Below, piece after piece: positions 1 to 9,930 of a stretch of DNA of 40,602 nucleotides (position 1 is its first letter; each line of letters begins with the position of its first letter). This DNA is from RGIG4608 sp045637205 (GTDB lineage: Bacteria; Bacillota; Clostridia; Oscillospirales; CAG-272), in assembly GCA_045637205.1 (NCBI GenBank), contig JAZTYY010000059.1, positions 1-40,602 on the forward strand, read 5' to 3'. The notes beneath the pieces were generated by a model. That model was not told the DNA's origin. It worked only from the letters and a program-made list of their open reading frames with translations, and made no database searches. The translations under genes were made by a program, and so were the position numbers.

Positions 1-29
1 TATTGATTTTGTCAAGGATTATTAAAATA

Positions 30-55
30 ATGCCTGCAGGATTACCTGCAGGCAT
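30..55 (-). terminator. Rho-independent terminator after the acyl-CoA synthetase gene
   Basis: A perfect 11-bp inverted repeat (30-40 with 45-55, loop of 4) is followed on the minus strand by a T-rich run. It lies 5 bases past the stop of the acyl-CoA synthetase gene and ends the long minus-strand gene run. Confidence 0.9.
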
Positions 56-60
56 TTATT

Positions 61-1779
61 TTATTCAACTATTCTGTTAATCTTAAATCTAATAATCTTC
101 TTTGAAGTATTCTTTTCAAATTCTTCGTTTCTGATTTTAACAATTTGCACTTTCTTATATGGTGCACTTCTCTTGTTAATTTCGTTAACACCATCTTTAA
201 AGTGCTTTTGAGCATCAGTGATTCCATGTGACTTGAGTGCATCGAAATCGGGGTAAATCTCGGCTACGATACAATCCTTGCTTGATCCGTCGGCATTAAG
301 TCCTTCATAAACTACAACTTCATTAACACCGTAGATTCTTGAAATTTCAGTTTCAATTTCTTCGGGATATACGTTTTTACCGTTAGAAAGAATGATAAGG
401 TTTTTAAGACGACCTGTAATATAAATCCAGCCCTCTTCGTCAAGCTTTCCGTAGTCACCTGTCTTGAAGTAGCCTTCTTCATCAAATGCCGCTGCAGTTG
501 CTTCGGGATTCTTATAATATCCCATCATAACGTTAGGACCTTTAACGCAAATTTCACCTTCACCGTTTTCATCGGGATTTGCAATTTTTACCTTTTCACC
601 AATAATCGGTACACCAACGCTTCCCTTTTTTCTATATTCATTTCTATTACAAGAAATAAGAGGAGCGCATTCGGTAATGCCATATCCGTTAAGAATTACA
701 ATGCCAATACCTTCAAATGTATCAATAATATCTTGGTTAAGCGCCGCGCCACCGCAAATAATCATTTCAAGCTTACCGCCAAATGCAGCAGTTACACTAG
801 CAAAGAGCTTTTTACGAAGGTCGATTCCAACCTTACGCATTCCGTTACTTGCTTTAATCATTTTGCGAAGAAGCTTATCCTTGCCCTGCTTTTCCGCAGT
901 TGCCCAAATTCTCTTATAGAATGTTTCAACAAACAAAGGCACAAGAATCAAGTGTGTGGGCTGTTGCTCTTTAAGTTCATTAAGTATGTACTTAAGACCG
1001 TTTGAAAGATATACTTCAGCGCCTTGAGAATAGTGTCCAACGAAGTTTACTGTTGAACCAAAGGTATGATGAGGGGGCAAAACACAAAGTGTTTTAGGTG
1101 TAATGTTGAAGTTATACATACCCTGTGTCATATCAGAAACGATATTTGTTTGTGTAAGCATAACACCCTTACCCTTGCCTGTTGTACCTGAAGTAAATAC
1201 TATACTTGCAAGCTTATTAGGATCAAGGTCATAATCATAATAAGAATTATCACCTTCATCACGAAGCTTTTCACCTTTCAAGATAATGTCGCTAAGCATT
1301 GTGACATTTTCAAGCTCGGTTTTCTTACTCATACAGATGAATTTCGGATTAATTGAAAGGTCTTCACGAACGGTTTTTATCTTTGCATCAATTACTGAAC
1401 TATAAATAACAAAATCACATTCGGCGCTTTCAATAATACTCTGAATATCAGCGCTAGGAAGTTCCTTATCAATGGGAACTGTTACCGCACCAATAGACAT
1501 TGTTGCATAATATGATGTTACCCAGTTATATGATGCTTCACCAACGATTGCGATGTGCTTTTCGCGTACGCCAAAATCAACAAGGCCTGTACCCATTGCA
1601 ACGATGTAATTTCTTGTTTCAGCAAAAGTCTTTTTTGTGATTTCAGGTTTGTGAGGATTTTCTTTGTATGAATATGCTACTTTATTTGGATATTTCTTAG
1701 CAACATTTTCAGTCATTATTCTGAAATCTTCAAATACGGTTGTTTCATATAATGGATAGTTTCTTTTTCTGTTTTTCAT
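61..1779 (-). CDS. Long-chain acyl-CoA synthetase / AMP-binding (adenylate-forming) enzyme
   Basis: This is a 572-residue ANL-superfamily adenylating enzyme, most like long-chain fatty acid-CoA ligases (FadD/LcfB type), which activate a carboxylate with ATP and pass it to CoA. The P-loop-like motif IVFTSGTTGKGKGVMLT is at about residues 193-209, the A5 motif NGYGITE at 364-370, the A7/A8 segment GDYGKLDEEGWIYITGR at 441-457, and a lysine-rich A10-like end near residue 560. There is no signal peptide, so it should be cytosolic. The start has a GGGGG ribosome binding site about 11 bases upstream. It is the last gene of a co-directional run, 29 bases after glyS, and is followed by a strong terminator. 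The exact acyl substrate cannot be read from sequence; acyl-ACP ligase activity is an alternative. Confidence 0.85.
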   Translation of the reverse strand: MKNRKRNYPLYETTVFEDFRIMTENVAKKYPNKVAYSYKENPHKPEITKKTFAETRNYIVAMGTGLVDFGVREKHIAIVGEASYNWVTSYYATMSIGAVTVPIDKELPSADIQSIIESAECDFVIYSSVIDAKIKTVREDLSINPKFICMSKKTELENVTMLSDIILKGEKLRDEGDNSYYDYDLDPNKLASIVFTSGTTGKGKGVMLTQTNIVSDMTQGMYNFNITPKTLCVLPPHHTFGSTVNFVGHYSQGAEVYLSNGLKYILNELKEQQPTHLILVPLFVETFYKRIWATAEKQGKDKLLRKMIKASNGMRKVGIDLRKKLFASVTAAFGGKLEMIICGGAALNQDIIDTFEGIGIVILNGYGITECAPLISCNRNEYRKKGSVGVPIIGEKVKIANPDENGEGEICVKGPNVMMGYYKNPEATAAAFDEEGYFKTGDYGKLDEEGWIYITGRLKNLIILSNGKNVYPEEIETEISRIYGVNEVVVYEGLNADGSSKDCIVAEIYPDFDALKSHGITDAQKHFKDGVNEINKRSAPYKKVQIVKIRNEEFEKNTSKKIIRFKINRIVE

Positions 1780-1808
1780 GAGAACTAATCCCCCTATTTC
1801 TTAGAATT

Positions 1809-3212
1809 TTAGAACTGAATTTTATCCTCAATATAGGACTTAAGTTCTGTGATTGGAAGTCTTACCTGCTCCATGGTGTCTCTGTCTCTAATAGTTACAC
1901 ATCCATCTGTTTCAGATTCAAAATCATATGTGATACACAAGGGTGTACCAATTTCATCCTGACGTCTATATCTCTTACCTATAGAGCCTGTTTCATCAAA
2001 TTCAACATTGAAATATTTAGAAAGCTCACAATAAATCTCGTCAGCCTTGTCAGAAAGCTTCTTAGAAAGAGGAAGTATTGCAGCCTTAACGGGTGCAAGT
2101 GCAGGATGAATGCGAAGAACTGTTCTAACGTCATTCTTTTCAGCATCGATAACTTCTTCATCATAAGCATCGCAAAGAACAGCAAGAACACTTCTTTCAA
2201 CACCAAGTGAAGGTTCAATTACATAGGGAGTATATCTTTCATTTGTCTCGGGATCAAAGTATGTGAGATCCTTCTTGGATTCATTCTGGTGCTGTGTGAG
2301 GTCGTAATCAGTTCTATCAGCTACGCCCCAAAGCTCACCCCAACCGAATGGGAACAAGAATTCAAAGTCAGTTGTTGCTTTTGAGTAGAAGCAAAGCTCT
2401 TCGGGATCGTGGTCACGAAGACGAAGGTTTTCATCTTTAAGACCAATGTCAAGGAGCCACTGATGACAGAAGTTTCTCCAATACGCAAACCATTCAAGAT
2501 CAGTACCAGGCTTGCAGAAGAATTCAAGCTCCATTTGTTCAAATTCTCTTACGCGGAAAATGAAGTTACCGGGAGTGATTTCGTTTCTAAATGACTTACC
2601 AATCTGACCAATACCAAAGGGCAACTTTCTACGTGTTGTTCTCTGCACGTTAGCAAAGTTTGTGAAAATACCCTGTGCTGTTTCAGGACGAAGGTAAACT
2701 GTGTTTTTGGAGTCCTCAGTTACACCCTGGAATGTCTTGAACATAAGGTTGAATTGACGAATGTCTGTAAAATTGTGCTTTTTACATGTAGGACAAGGAA
2801 TGTTGTGTTCTTCAACAAACTCTTTAAGCTCAGCTTGTGAGAATGCGTCGATGGGCTTTTCAAGAGTGTAGCCTGTTTCCTCGCACCAATCTTCGATAAG
2901 CTTGTCTGCGCGGAATCTTTCGTGGCACTCGCGGCAGTCCATCATGGGATCTGAGAAGCCTGCAAGATGTCCGGATGCAACCCATGTTTGAGGATTCATA
3001 AGAATTGCAGCGTCAAGACCAACGTTATACTTGTTTTCTTGCACGCATTTCTTGCACCAAGCGCGCTTGATGTTGTTTTTGAGCTCAACGCCGAGAGGAC
3101 CGTAATCCCACGTGTTAGCAAGACCACCGTAAATCTCGGAACCGGGGAAAATAAAACCACGGTTTTTGCATAAAGCAACTACTTTGTCCATTGTTTTTTC
3201 TGTGTTTTTCAT
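1809..3212 (-). CDS. glyS: Glycyl-tRNA synthetase, single-chain (alpha2) class II type
   Basis: The 467-residue protein charges tRNA-Gly with glycine. The N-terminal signature around YGGLANTWDYGPLG (residues 28-41) and the class II motif 2 region (IGQIGKSFRNEI, then FRVREFEQMELE, about 201-230) identify the single-chain alpha2 enzyme rather than the two-subunit alpha2beta2 form. Length is normal. C93/C96 and C140/C143 form a putative zinc-binding insertion as in other bacterial members of this form. The C-terminal anticodon-binding domain (about 365-467) is complete. It lies between the LCP-like gene and the acyl-CoA synthetase gene on one strand. No T-box leader is present in the 56 bases upstream, only a 7-bp hairpin. 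Confidence 0.96.
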   Translation of the reverse strand: MKNTEKTMDKVVALCKNRGFIFPGSEIYGGLANTWDYGPLGVELKNNIKRAWCKKCVQENKYNVGLDAAILMNPQTWVASGHLAGFSDPMMDCRECHERFRADKLIEDWCEETGYTLEKPIDAFSQAELKEFVEEHNIPCPTCKKHNFTDIRQFNLMFKTFQGVTEDSKNTVYLRPETAQGIFTNFANVQRTTRRKLPFGIGQIGKSFRNEITPGNFIFRVREFEQMELEFFCKPGTDLEWFAYWRNFCHQWLLDIGLKDENLRLRDHDPEELCFYSKATTDFEFLFPFGWGELWGVADRTDYDLTQHQNESKKDLTYFDPETNERYTPYVIEPSLGVERSVLAVLCDAYDEEVIDAEKNDVRTVLRIHPALAPVKAAILPLSKKLSDKADEIYCELSKYFNVEFDETGSIGKRYRRQDEIGTPLCITYDFESETDGCVTIRDRDTMEQVRLPITELKSYIEDKIQF

Positions 3213-3231
3213 TTTTGATCACCTTTCTTCC

Positions 3232-3251
3232 TTATGGCTGGTTTGCCATAA
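3232..3251 (-). promoter_or_regulatory. Small hairpin in the glyS leader
   Basis: A 7-bp inverted repeat (TTATGGC and GCCATAA, loop of 6) sits directly before the glyS ribosome binding site. No T tract follows, so it is not a normal terminator. It could be an RNA-stability or translation-tuning element; function is unproven. Confidence 0.35.
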
Positions 3252-3268
3252 AAGATTTAAATTGATAT

Positions 3269-4075
3269 TTATTTAAAAATATTTTTATTTTTTGCAGAAT
3301 TATCGGGTATGAAGTACTTACTTGAGTGTGGTTGGGTATCATATTTACCACTTAATTCAAGTTGATTTTGTTTCATTGAGCCATATTTCGAAAGCAGCTC
3401 ACAGTATTCCTTCATTTCGTCTGAGGTAATATTGGTGTTAGTGCCTCGTAAAAATGATTTTTCGGATAATACCTCTGAAAGCTTATCAATATACGTGGGC
3501 TTTGTATATATGTCAAGGAATGTTTTTAAATATGAAACACCAATATTTGACATTGAAACCTCAGATAAATCATAGTCTGAGTACGTAAACATTGATTTTA
3601 CCAATTCAGCATTCATATTTAGTGTTCCGGCCTTCATTTCCCCATTATGCTCAAACGGATACAGAGGAGTCATTGCAAAATGTCCCATTTTAGAATTTAT
3701 CTCAGATAAATTATCAACTGAGAAGATAATATATCTATTAATCTTAACACCAACAATATTTTCAAGGGAAGATTTCATATCCGAAATATTGTTTTTGTTA
3801 TACTGATTTTGCAAAACCGAACCGTTATCTAACCAAACATTATCGGGTATTGGCAAGAAAGAAATTGATTCATTTTGTGGCTTACAGTTTACCAAACAAA
3901 GAGAGATTATTTTATCACCGTTCGTAACACCTAACAAAATTGTTGTTTCTTCGTTATTGGGATTGATTGCATTGGAATCGATATATAAGCTTGTTATGAT
4001 TATAGCGGATATAATTCCAAATACCAAAAATGCAAGAAGAAATGATTTACAAAACATTTTTATATTAATTTTCAT
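3269..4075 (-). CDS. Membrane-anchored LytR-CpsA-Psr (LCP)-like protein, degenerate
   Basis: The 268-residue protein has one N-terminal membrane segment (about residues 10-30) and an extracellular part resembling the LCP fold. Visible likenesses are a strand pattern ending in SISFLPIPDNV where LCP enzymes have IPRDT, a region like ENIVGVKINRYIIFSVDNLSEI that matches the LCP core helix and strand, and a later segment where LCP proteins carry their Arg-rich motif. The phosphate-binding arginines of active LCP glycopolymer ligases are not seen, so it may be a non-catalytic relative. A good AAAGGA ribosome binding site lies 8 bases before the start. It sits between tgt and glyS. The family assignment rests on pattern similarity and is tentative. 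Confidence 0.5.
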   Translation of the reverse strand: MKINIKMFCKSFLLAFLVFGIISAIIITSLYIDSNAINPNNEETTILLGVTNGDKIISLCLVNCKPQNESISFLPIPDNVWLDNGSVLQNQYNKNNISDMKSSLENIVGVKINRYIIFSVDNLSEINSKMGHFAMTPLYPFEHNGEMKAGTLNMNAELVKSMFTYSDYDLSEVSMSNIGVSYLKTFLDIYTKPTYIDKLSEVLSEKSFLRGTNTNITSDEMKEYCELLSKYGSMKQNQLELSGKYDTQPHSSKYFIPDNSAKNKNIFK

Positions 4076-4118
4076 AAATAATTCCTTTCTAATCCATTAC
4101 CACTAAAGTTAAAATTTA

Positions 4119-5264
4119 TTAATCGTGAAGTCTTTCGGCCAAAATATTACGATATTTTTGATAGAATTCTTCAAAATATCCACCGTCAAGGGCTTCTCTA
4201 ATTTTTTCGGTCAATTCATTGTAGAAATACAAGTTATGAATTACTGCAAGTCTCATACCAAGAGCCTCTTTTGCCTTGATAAGATGTCTAATATAAGATC
4301 TGCTGTAATTTCTACATGTTGGACATCCGCATCCTTCATCAAATGGACGAGGGTCTTTTGCATACTGTTCATTCATAACGTTCATTCTTCCGTGCCAAGT
4401 GAAAAGATTTCCGTGGCGCGCGTTTCTTGAAGGCATTACGCAATCGAAGAAATCAACTCCACGATGTACGGCTTCAAGAATATTCAAAGGTGTTCCTACT
4501 CCCATAAGATAACGAGGCTTATCAGTAGGCATATAAGGCTCAACAACCTCAATAATGTGGTACATATCCTCAGTTGATTCACCAACCGCAAGACCACCAA
4601 TAGCATAACCGTCAAGGTCAAGCTCTGCGATTTCTTGCATATGCTTTATACGAAGATCATCATATGTACTTCCCTGATTAATGCCAAAAAGCATCTGATT
4701 TTTATTGATTGTATCGGGCAAGGAATTAAGACGATCCATCTCTTTTTTGCAGCGAACAAGCCATCTTGTTGTTCTATCACATGATTGCTGAACATAAGGA
4801 TATTCAGCAGGGTTTTCAATACATTCATCAAATGCCATTGCAATTGTTGATGCAAGATTTGATTGAATTTGCATGCTCTCTTCAGGCCCCATAAAGATTT
4901 TTCTGCCGTCAACGTGAGATGCAAAGTGTACACCTTCTTCGGTGATTTTTCTTAATGATGCAAGTGAAAATACTTGAAATCCACCACTATCGGTAAGCAC
5001 AGGCTTGTCCCAATTGAAAAATTTATGGATACCGCCCATTTCCTTAATTAATCTATCACCTGGTCTTACATGAAGATGATATGTGTTAGAAAGCTCAACC
5101 TGGCATTTAAGTTCTCTTAAATCCATTGTTGAAACACCGCCCTTTATGGCAGCGCAAGTACCAACATTCATAAACACAGGTGTTTGTATATCTCCGTGAA
5201 CAGTATGCAAAACTCCACGTCTTGCTTTGCCCTCGGTTTTTAACAATTCAAAATTTTTGCTCAT
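4119..5264 (-). CDS. tgt: Queuine/preQ1 tRNA-ribosyltransferase (tRNA-guanine transglycosylase)
   Basis: This enzyme exchanges guanine-34 in GUN anticodons for the queuosine precursor preQ1. The nucleophile/substrate region TDSGGFQVFSL is near residue 91, FDCVMPSRNARHG holds the second catalytic Asp, and C-x-C-x2-C plus a downstream His (CGCPTC ... IHN) form the zinc site. The 381-residue length is normal. I chose the ATG at 5264 rather than the in-frame ATG at 5279, because the GGA of the upstream MKGNK codons is itself a well-spaced ribosome binding site for the second ATG. It lies 21 bases after mutL in the same run. No queuosine biosynthesis genes are in the window. Confidence 0.96.
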   Translation of the reverse strand: MSKNFELLKTEGKARRGVLHTVHGDIQTPVFMNVGTCAAIKGGVSTMDLRELKCQVELSNTYHLHVRPGDRLIKEMGGIHKFFNWDKPVLTDSGGFQVFSLASLRKITEEGVHFASHVDGRKIFMGPEESMQIQSNLASTIAMAFDECIENPAEYPYVQQSCDRTTRWLVRCKKEMDRLNSLPDTINKNQMLFGINQGSTYDDLRIKHMQEIAELDLDGYAIGGLAVGESTEDMYHIIEVVEPYMPTDKPRYLMGVGTPLNILEAVHRGVDFFDCVMPSRNARHGNLFTWHGRMNVMNEQYAKDPRPFDEGCGCPTCRNYSRSYIRHLIKAKEALGMRLAVIHNLYFYNELTEKIREALDGGYFEEFYQKYRNILAERLHD

Positions 5265-5285
5265 TTTATTTCCTTTCATTTGGAA

Positions 5286-7307
5286 CTAAGTTCTTTCAAA
5301 CTGACGGTCAAGATTTCGTTTAGAAAGCTCCATAGCTACAGGTCTTCCGTGAGGACAGAAGGTTATATCAGGAATTTTCATAAGCTGCTCTACAATCCAT
5401 TCAGTATGTGCTTCTACATATTCTCTACCAGCTTTGATTGCAGCCTTACAAGATGCTTGATAAAGCGCCTTTTCAAACAAGATATCTCGAGTTAATTTTG
5501 CATTTCCAAGTCCGTCCTTGATACGATTAATCATAGTAGAAATCGTATCTTGAACATCACAAGACGCAAGCTCAGTAGGAATAGAATATACAAGAATGCT
5601 ATATTTTTTAGTTCGAAGCTTAAATCCAAGCTTTTCAAATTCAATAAAATAATCGTTTACAACTGCTATTTCTGCAGACGTAAGCATTATTTCTATTGGT
5701 GTTATAAGGATTTGTGAGGAAGGCTCTTTTGACTTCATCATTTCCTTGTTTTTTTCAAAAATGATTCTTTCGTGAGCTGCGTGCTTATCAATAATAAGCA
5801 TTTTATCCTCGCGCTCAACGATTAAATATGAGTTGAATACCTCTCCTACAATTCTATAAACGGGAATTACAGGATTATTAACTGGTGCATTGAGTGTTTC
5901 TTCCTCAATATCCTCTTGTGGAACTGTATCCCAATCAATAAGCTCCTCGTTAGGATCCTTAATGTTCTTGATATAGTTTATATAACTATTTAAAACTTCT
6001 TCGGCAGACAACTTCAAAAACTCTTCAGAGGGCATGTTAGAATACTTTTCATGCATTTCAAGTGCCTCTTTAGGAATTACTCTTTCTTGAGGTAATTCGT
6101 TTTGAGTTGAAATTTGACTATTCTTTTCTTCTACACGAATGATTTGTTGAATGTCTGAGTAATTTAATTGCTCAGGCTTTTCTTCAACCTTGGAATTTAC
6201 TATCGGTGCAAATGCATTAGAAATAGGTCTTGCTTCAGCAATTGATCTATACTGTTCAGCGCTGATTCTTTCAAAATTAGATTCCTTGCGAGAACCGATT
6301 TGTATTTCAGGTCGTGTAGTATTCTCTTCAAGCGCAGTTTTTACTGTGTGATAAATTGCTTCAAAAACAGGCTTTTCGTTAGCAAACTTAACCTCTAATT
6401 TAGTTGGGTGCACGTTAATATCGACTGTTGCAGGGTTGATAATTAAGTTTAACACGCAACAAGGAAACTTTTCGGGTGGTAAATATGAGGTATATGCCTG
6501 TTCAATTGCAGCCATGGCAAGTTTGCTTTTGATATATCTATTGTTGATAAAGAAATTTTGATAATTTCTATTAGATTTTACTACATCGGAACGACCAATA
6601 TAGCCCTGAACTCTAATATCATTAATTTCACTATCTACATAAATCATTGCATTTTGCATTTGCTTGCCCATGACGGTATATATTACATTTTCAAGCTTAC
6701 CGTCACCGGGTGTTTCAAGCTTAACGCTGCCATCGGAGATGAATTTAAAAGCAATTTCAGGATGTGAAAAAGCAATTTTTTCAATTATGGTTGCAATTGC
6801 GCTTGCTTCAGTGGCATCTCTTTTCAAGAATTTTCTTCTTGCGGGAATGTTTGCAAAAAGATTTTCAACGATAACCGTTGTGCCCTGTCTTGCAGCCTGC
6901 TCACTATATTCAACAATTTCACCAGCATGGGATTCAATCATTGCGCCGTAAGTAGCTTCTGCAACCTTTGATATAATACGAAGGTCGGAAACTGATGCTA
7001 TTGCAGCAAGTGCTTCACCTCTAAAGCCAAGAGTTAGTATTTTCATCAAGTCATCAGAGGTTTTAATTTTACTTGTCGCGTGACGCTTAATAGCTATAGG
7101 AAGGTCTTCAGCTTCTATACCGCATCCATTATCGGATACTCGCATATATGTAATACCGCCATTTTTAATTTCAACGGTGATTTGCTTTGCTCCTGAGTCT
7201 ATTGAATTCTCAAGCAATTCTTTAATTACTGATGCAGGTCTATCAACAACTTCACCAGCAGCAATAAGATTTGCAACAGCAAATGATAAAACGTTTATTT
7301 TTCCCAT
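5286..7307 (-). CDS. mutL: DNA mismatch repair protein MutL with endonuclease motif
   Basis: MutL links mismatch recognition by MutS to strand removal. The N-terminal GHKL ATPase has ENSIDSGAKQITVEI, the SDNGCGI motif and GFRGEAL. The C-terminal domain carries DKHAAHERIIFE, which fits the DxHA-x2-E-x4-E nicking motif, together with ACKAAIKAG and CPHGRP metal-site motifs. It should therefore nick DNA itself, as in bacteria lacking MutH. A low-complexity, acidic linker of roughly 150 residues joins the domains. Length (673) is normal. It starts 14 bases after mutS, behind an AGAGAGGA ribosome binding site, and is clearly co-transcribed with it. Confidence 0.97.
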   Translation of the reverse strand: MGKINVLSFAVANLIAAGEVVDRPASVIKELLENSIDSGAKQITVEIKNGGITYMRVSDNGCGIEAEDLPIAIKRHATSKIKTSDDLMKILTLGFRGEALAAIASVSDLRIISKVAEATYGAMIESHAGEIVEYSEQAARQGTTVIVENLFANIPARRKFLKRDATEASAIATIIEKIAFSHPEIAFKFISDGSVKLETPGDGKLENVIYTVMGKQMQNAMIYVDSEINDIRVQGYIGRSDVVKSNRNYQNFFINNRYIKSKLAMAAIEQAYTSYLPPEKFPCCVLNLIINPATVDINVHPTKLEVKFANEKPVFEAIYHTVKTALEENTTRPEIQIGSRKESNFERISAEQYRSIAEARPISNAFAPIVNSKVEEKPEQLNYSDIQQIIRVEEKNSQISTQNELPQERVIPKEALEMHEKYSNMPSEEFLKLSAEEVLNSYINYIKNIKDPNEELIDWDTVPQEDIEEETLNAPVNNPVIPVYRIVGEVFNSYLIVEREDKMLIIDKHAAHERIIFEKNKEMMKSKEPSSQILITPIEIMLTSAEIAVVNDYFIEFEKLGFKLRTKKYSILVYSIPTELASCDVQDTISTMINRIKDGLGNAKLTRDILFEKALYQASCKAAIKAGREYVEAHTEWIVEQLMKIPDITFCPHGRPVAMELSKRNLDRQFERT

Positions 7308-7321
7308 AGCTTATCCTCTCT

Positions 7322-9907
7322 CTATTTGAGTCTATTGTTCAACTCAAACAGTAAATTCATCGCCTCAACGGGCGTCATTGTATTAATATCAATCTTTTTA
7401 ATATCTTCGATAACTGATTTTTCGGTAATTTCCTCAAATGTTATCAAGGATTCCATTTCTTCCACAACATTCGAATTTGATGTAGTGAGTGTTCGTGAAG
7501 TTTTCTCAACAGTAGCAAGGATTTCCTTTGCACGTTTGATTACTTCATTGGGCAAGCCCGCAAGCTTTGCAACCTCAATACCATAGCTATCGTCAGTAGA
7601 ACCGCGAATGATCTTTCTCAAGAAAATGATATCGTCACCACGTTTCTTTGCGGCAATATTATAATTTACAATTCCAGAAAATTCGTCTTCCATTGAAGTA
7701 AGCTCGTGATAGTGAGTAGCAAACAAGGTTTTGGCTCCTATTTTTTTGCCGTTAGTGTATTCAATAATTGCTCTTGCAATACTCATGCCGTCAAACGTTG
7801 ACGTACCTCTACCTACTTCATCATAGATAATCAAGCTCTTTTGAGTCGCATTTCTAAGAATATATGCAACCTCATTCATTTCAAGCATAAAAGTTGATTG
7901 ACCTGATGCCAAGTCATCAGAAGCGCCTACACGAGTAAAGAGTTTATCCACAATACCAATTCTCGCATCATTTGCAGGCACGTATGAACCAATTTGTGCC
8001 ATAACAACAATCAGGGCAACCTGGCGCATATATGTTGATTTACCTGCCATATTAGGGCCTGTAATAAGCATCAATCTATTTGCCATTGTATCAAGGTAAA
8101 CATCATTGGGAACAAAATATGTATCTTTAACAAACTGTTCTACAACAGGATGTCTGCCATCCTTAATATCAATTACATTGCTATCATCAATTTCGGGCTT
8201 AACATAGTTATTTTTGGCTGCAACTGATGCCAAGCTATTATAGACGTCGATAGTAGCAATGAGATTTGCAGTCTTTCTTATTCTTTCGCTTTCATTAGCA
8301 ATTTTTTCACGGATTTCTTGGAACAAATTATACTCAAGGCTGCATACCTTATCAGCGGCACCAAGAATTGTTGCTTCAACATCCTTAAGCTCTTGAGTAA
8401 TATATCTTTCACAATTAGAAAGTGTCTGCTTTCTAATATATCTATCAGGCACTTGATCAATTAAGGATTTGGTTACTTCGATATAATATCCAAATACTTT
8501 GTTGTAATTGATTTTCAGAGTTTTAATGCCTGTAGCTTCTCTTTCTTGCTGTGTAATACTGTCAATCCATGAGTGACCGTCAGTCATAATTGAACGAAGG
8601 TGGTCAACCTCTTGGTTATATCCTTCAACTATAATTCCACCATCTCTTACTGAGAATGGAGCATCTTCTTTAATGGATTTTTCAATAAGATTATGTATGT
8701 CAGAAAGAGTATCAAAATTTTCGTATATTTTTTTGAGCTCTTCACTTTTACAGTCGGCAATAAGACTCTTTACCTCTGGAAAAACCGATATTGTGCTGCA
8801 TACTGCACGAAGATCCTTACCGTTTGCTGTACCGTAAACAATCTTAGTTAAAAGTCGTTCAAGGTCAAGAACACCTGAAAGCAAGGTCTCAATTTCCTGT
8901 CTTTTGATAAAGTTTTCATATAACTCTTCTACAGCGCTTTGACGCTTTAAAATAAGCGATGACTTGAGCAATGGGTGTTCAACCCACTGACGAAGCAAAC
9001 GAGCGCCAGGAGCAGTTTTTGTTTTATCAAGAACCCAAAGAAGTGATCCCCTCTTCTCTTTCGTTCTCATGGTTTCACAAAGCTCAAGGTTTCTTCTTGA
9101 ATTCACGTCAATCTCCATAAACTGTCCGGATGAATACACCTTAAGGTCTTTGATATTGGTATTATTTGTTTTTTGCATTTCAGCAAGGTAATTTATTAAG
9201 CCACCAATTGCACAAATGATTGACTTTCTACCGTCCCAAGCACTTCTTTCGCTTTCAAATGTGTGACGAAGTATATCAAATGCAGAATTATAATCAAATC
9301 TGAAGGCTTGATCGTCAGTTACCAATGAAGAAATGCGTTCTTTAATGAATTGACCTTTATCTTTAAGTGTATCGAGTGATATATTAACGATAATTTCACT
9401 AGGTCTATAAGTAGAAAGCTCAGTATTGAGCTTTGCATACATTTCTTTTCCAGAAAATGTAGTTGAAAAAGCTTGTCCTGTAGAAACGTCGGCAAAGCAA
9501 ACACCTATTTCTTCAGCATCAAAATAAATAGCACAAAGGTAGTTATTTTGATTTTCACTTAAAAGGTTGGATTCGATAAGCGTGCCGGGAGTTACAACTC
9601 TTGTAACGTCACGTCTCACAAGGCCCTTTGCCAAGGAAGGATCTTCCATTTGCTCACAAATGGCAACCTTGTATCCTTTTTCAATAAGGCGTCCAATGTA
9701 GCTTTCGGCGCTGTGGTATGGTACACCACACATTGGTGCTCTTTCTTCTTCACCGCAATCTCTACCTGTTAAGGTTAACTCAAGTTCTCTTGAAGCAAGA
9801 ATTGCGTCGTCGAAAAACATTTCATAGAAATCGCCCAAACGGTAAAAGAGCAAGAAATCTTTATATTTATTTTTTATTTGAAAATATTGCTCCATCATTG
9901 GTGTCAT
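7322..9907 (-). CDS. mutS: DNA mismatch repair protein MutS
   Basis: MutS recognises mismatches and small loops. The Phe-X-Glu mismatch-reading motif is in LGDFYEMFFDDA (residues 24-35). The ATPase domain has Walker A GPNMAGKST, the DEVGRGTSTFDG Walker B/signature segment and THYHEL. It is full length (861 residues) and of the MutS1 type. An AAGGAG ribosome binding site precedes the ATG. It lies between the ylbF-like gene and mutL, giving the usual mutS-mutL pair inside a tRNA-modification gene run. Confidence 0.97.
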   Translation of the reverse strand: MTPMMEQYFQIKNKYKDFLLFYRLGDFYEMFFDDAILASRELELTLTGRDCGEEERAPMCGVPYHSAESYIGRLIEKGYKVAICEQMEDPSLAKGLVRRDVTRVVTPGTLIESNLLSENQNNYLCAIYFDAEEIGVCFADVSTGQAFSTTFSGKEMYAKLNTELSTYRPSEIIVNISLDTLKDKGQFIKERISSLVTDDQAFRFDYNSAFDILRHTFESERSAWDGRKSIICAIGGLINYLAEMQKTNNTNIKDLKVYSSGQFMEIDVNSRRNLELCETMRTKEKRGSLLWVLDKTKTAPGARLLRQWVEHPLLKSSLILKRQSAVEELYENFIKRQEIETLLSGVLDLERLLTKIVYGTANGKDLRAVCSTISVFPEVKSLIADCKSEELKKIYENFDTLSDIHNLIEKSIKEDAPFSVRDGGIIVEGYNQEVDHLRSIMTDGHSWIDSITQQEREATGIKTLKINYNKVFGYYIEVTKSLIDQVPDRYIRKQTLSNCERYITQELKDVEATILGAADKVCSLEYNLFQEIREKIANESERIRKTANLIATIDVYNSLASVAAKNNYVKPEIDDSNVIDIKDGRHPVVEQFVKDTYFVPNDVYLDTMANRLMLITGPNMAGKSTYMRQVALIVVMAQIGSYVPANDARIGIVDKLFTRVGASDDLASGQSTFMLEMNEVAYILRNATQKSLIIYDEVGRGTSTFDGMSIARAIIEYTNGKKIGAKTLFATHYHELTSMEDEFSGIVNYNIAAKKRGDDIIFLRKIIRGSTDDSYGIEVAKLAGLPNEVIKRAKEILATVEKTSRTLTTSNSNVVEEMESLITFEEITEKSVIEDIKKIDINTMTPVEAMNLLFELNNRLK

Positions 9908-9930
9908 GGCAATTTCTCCTTTTTAATGAA

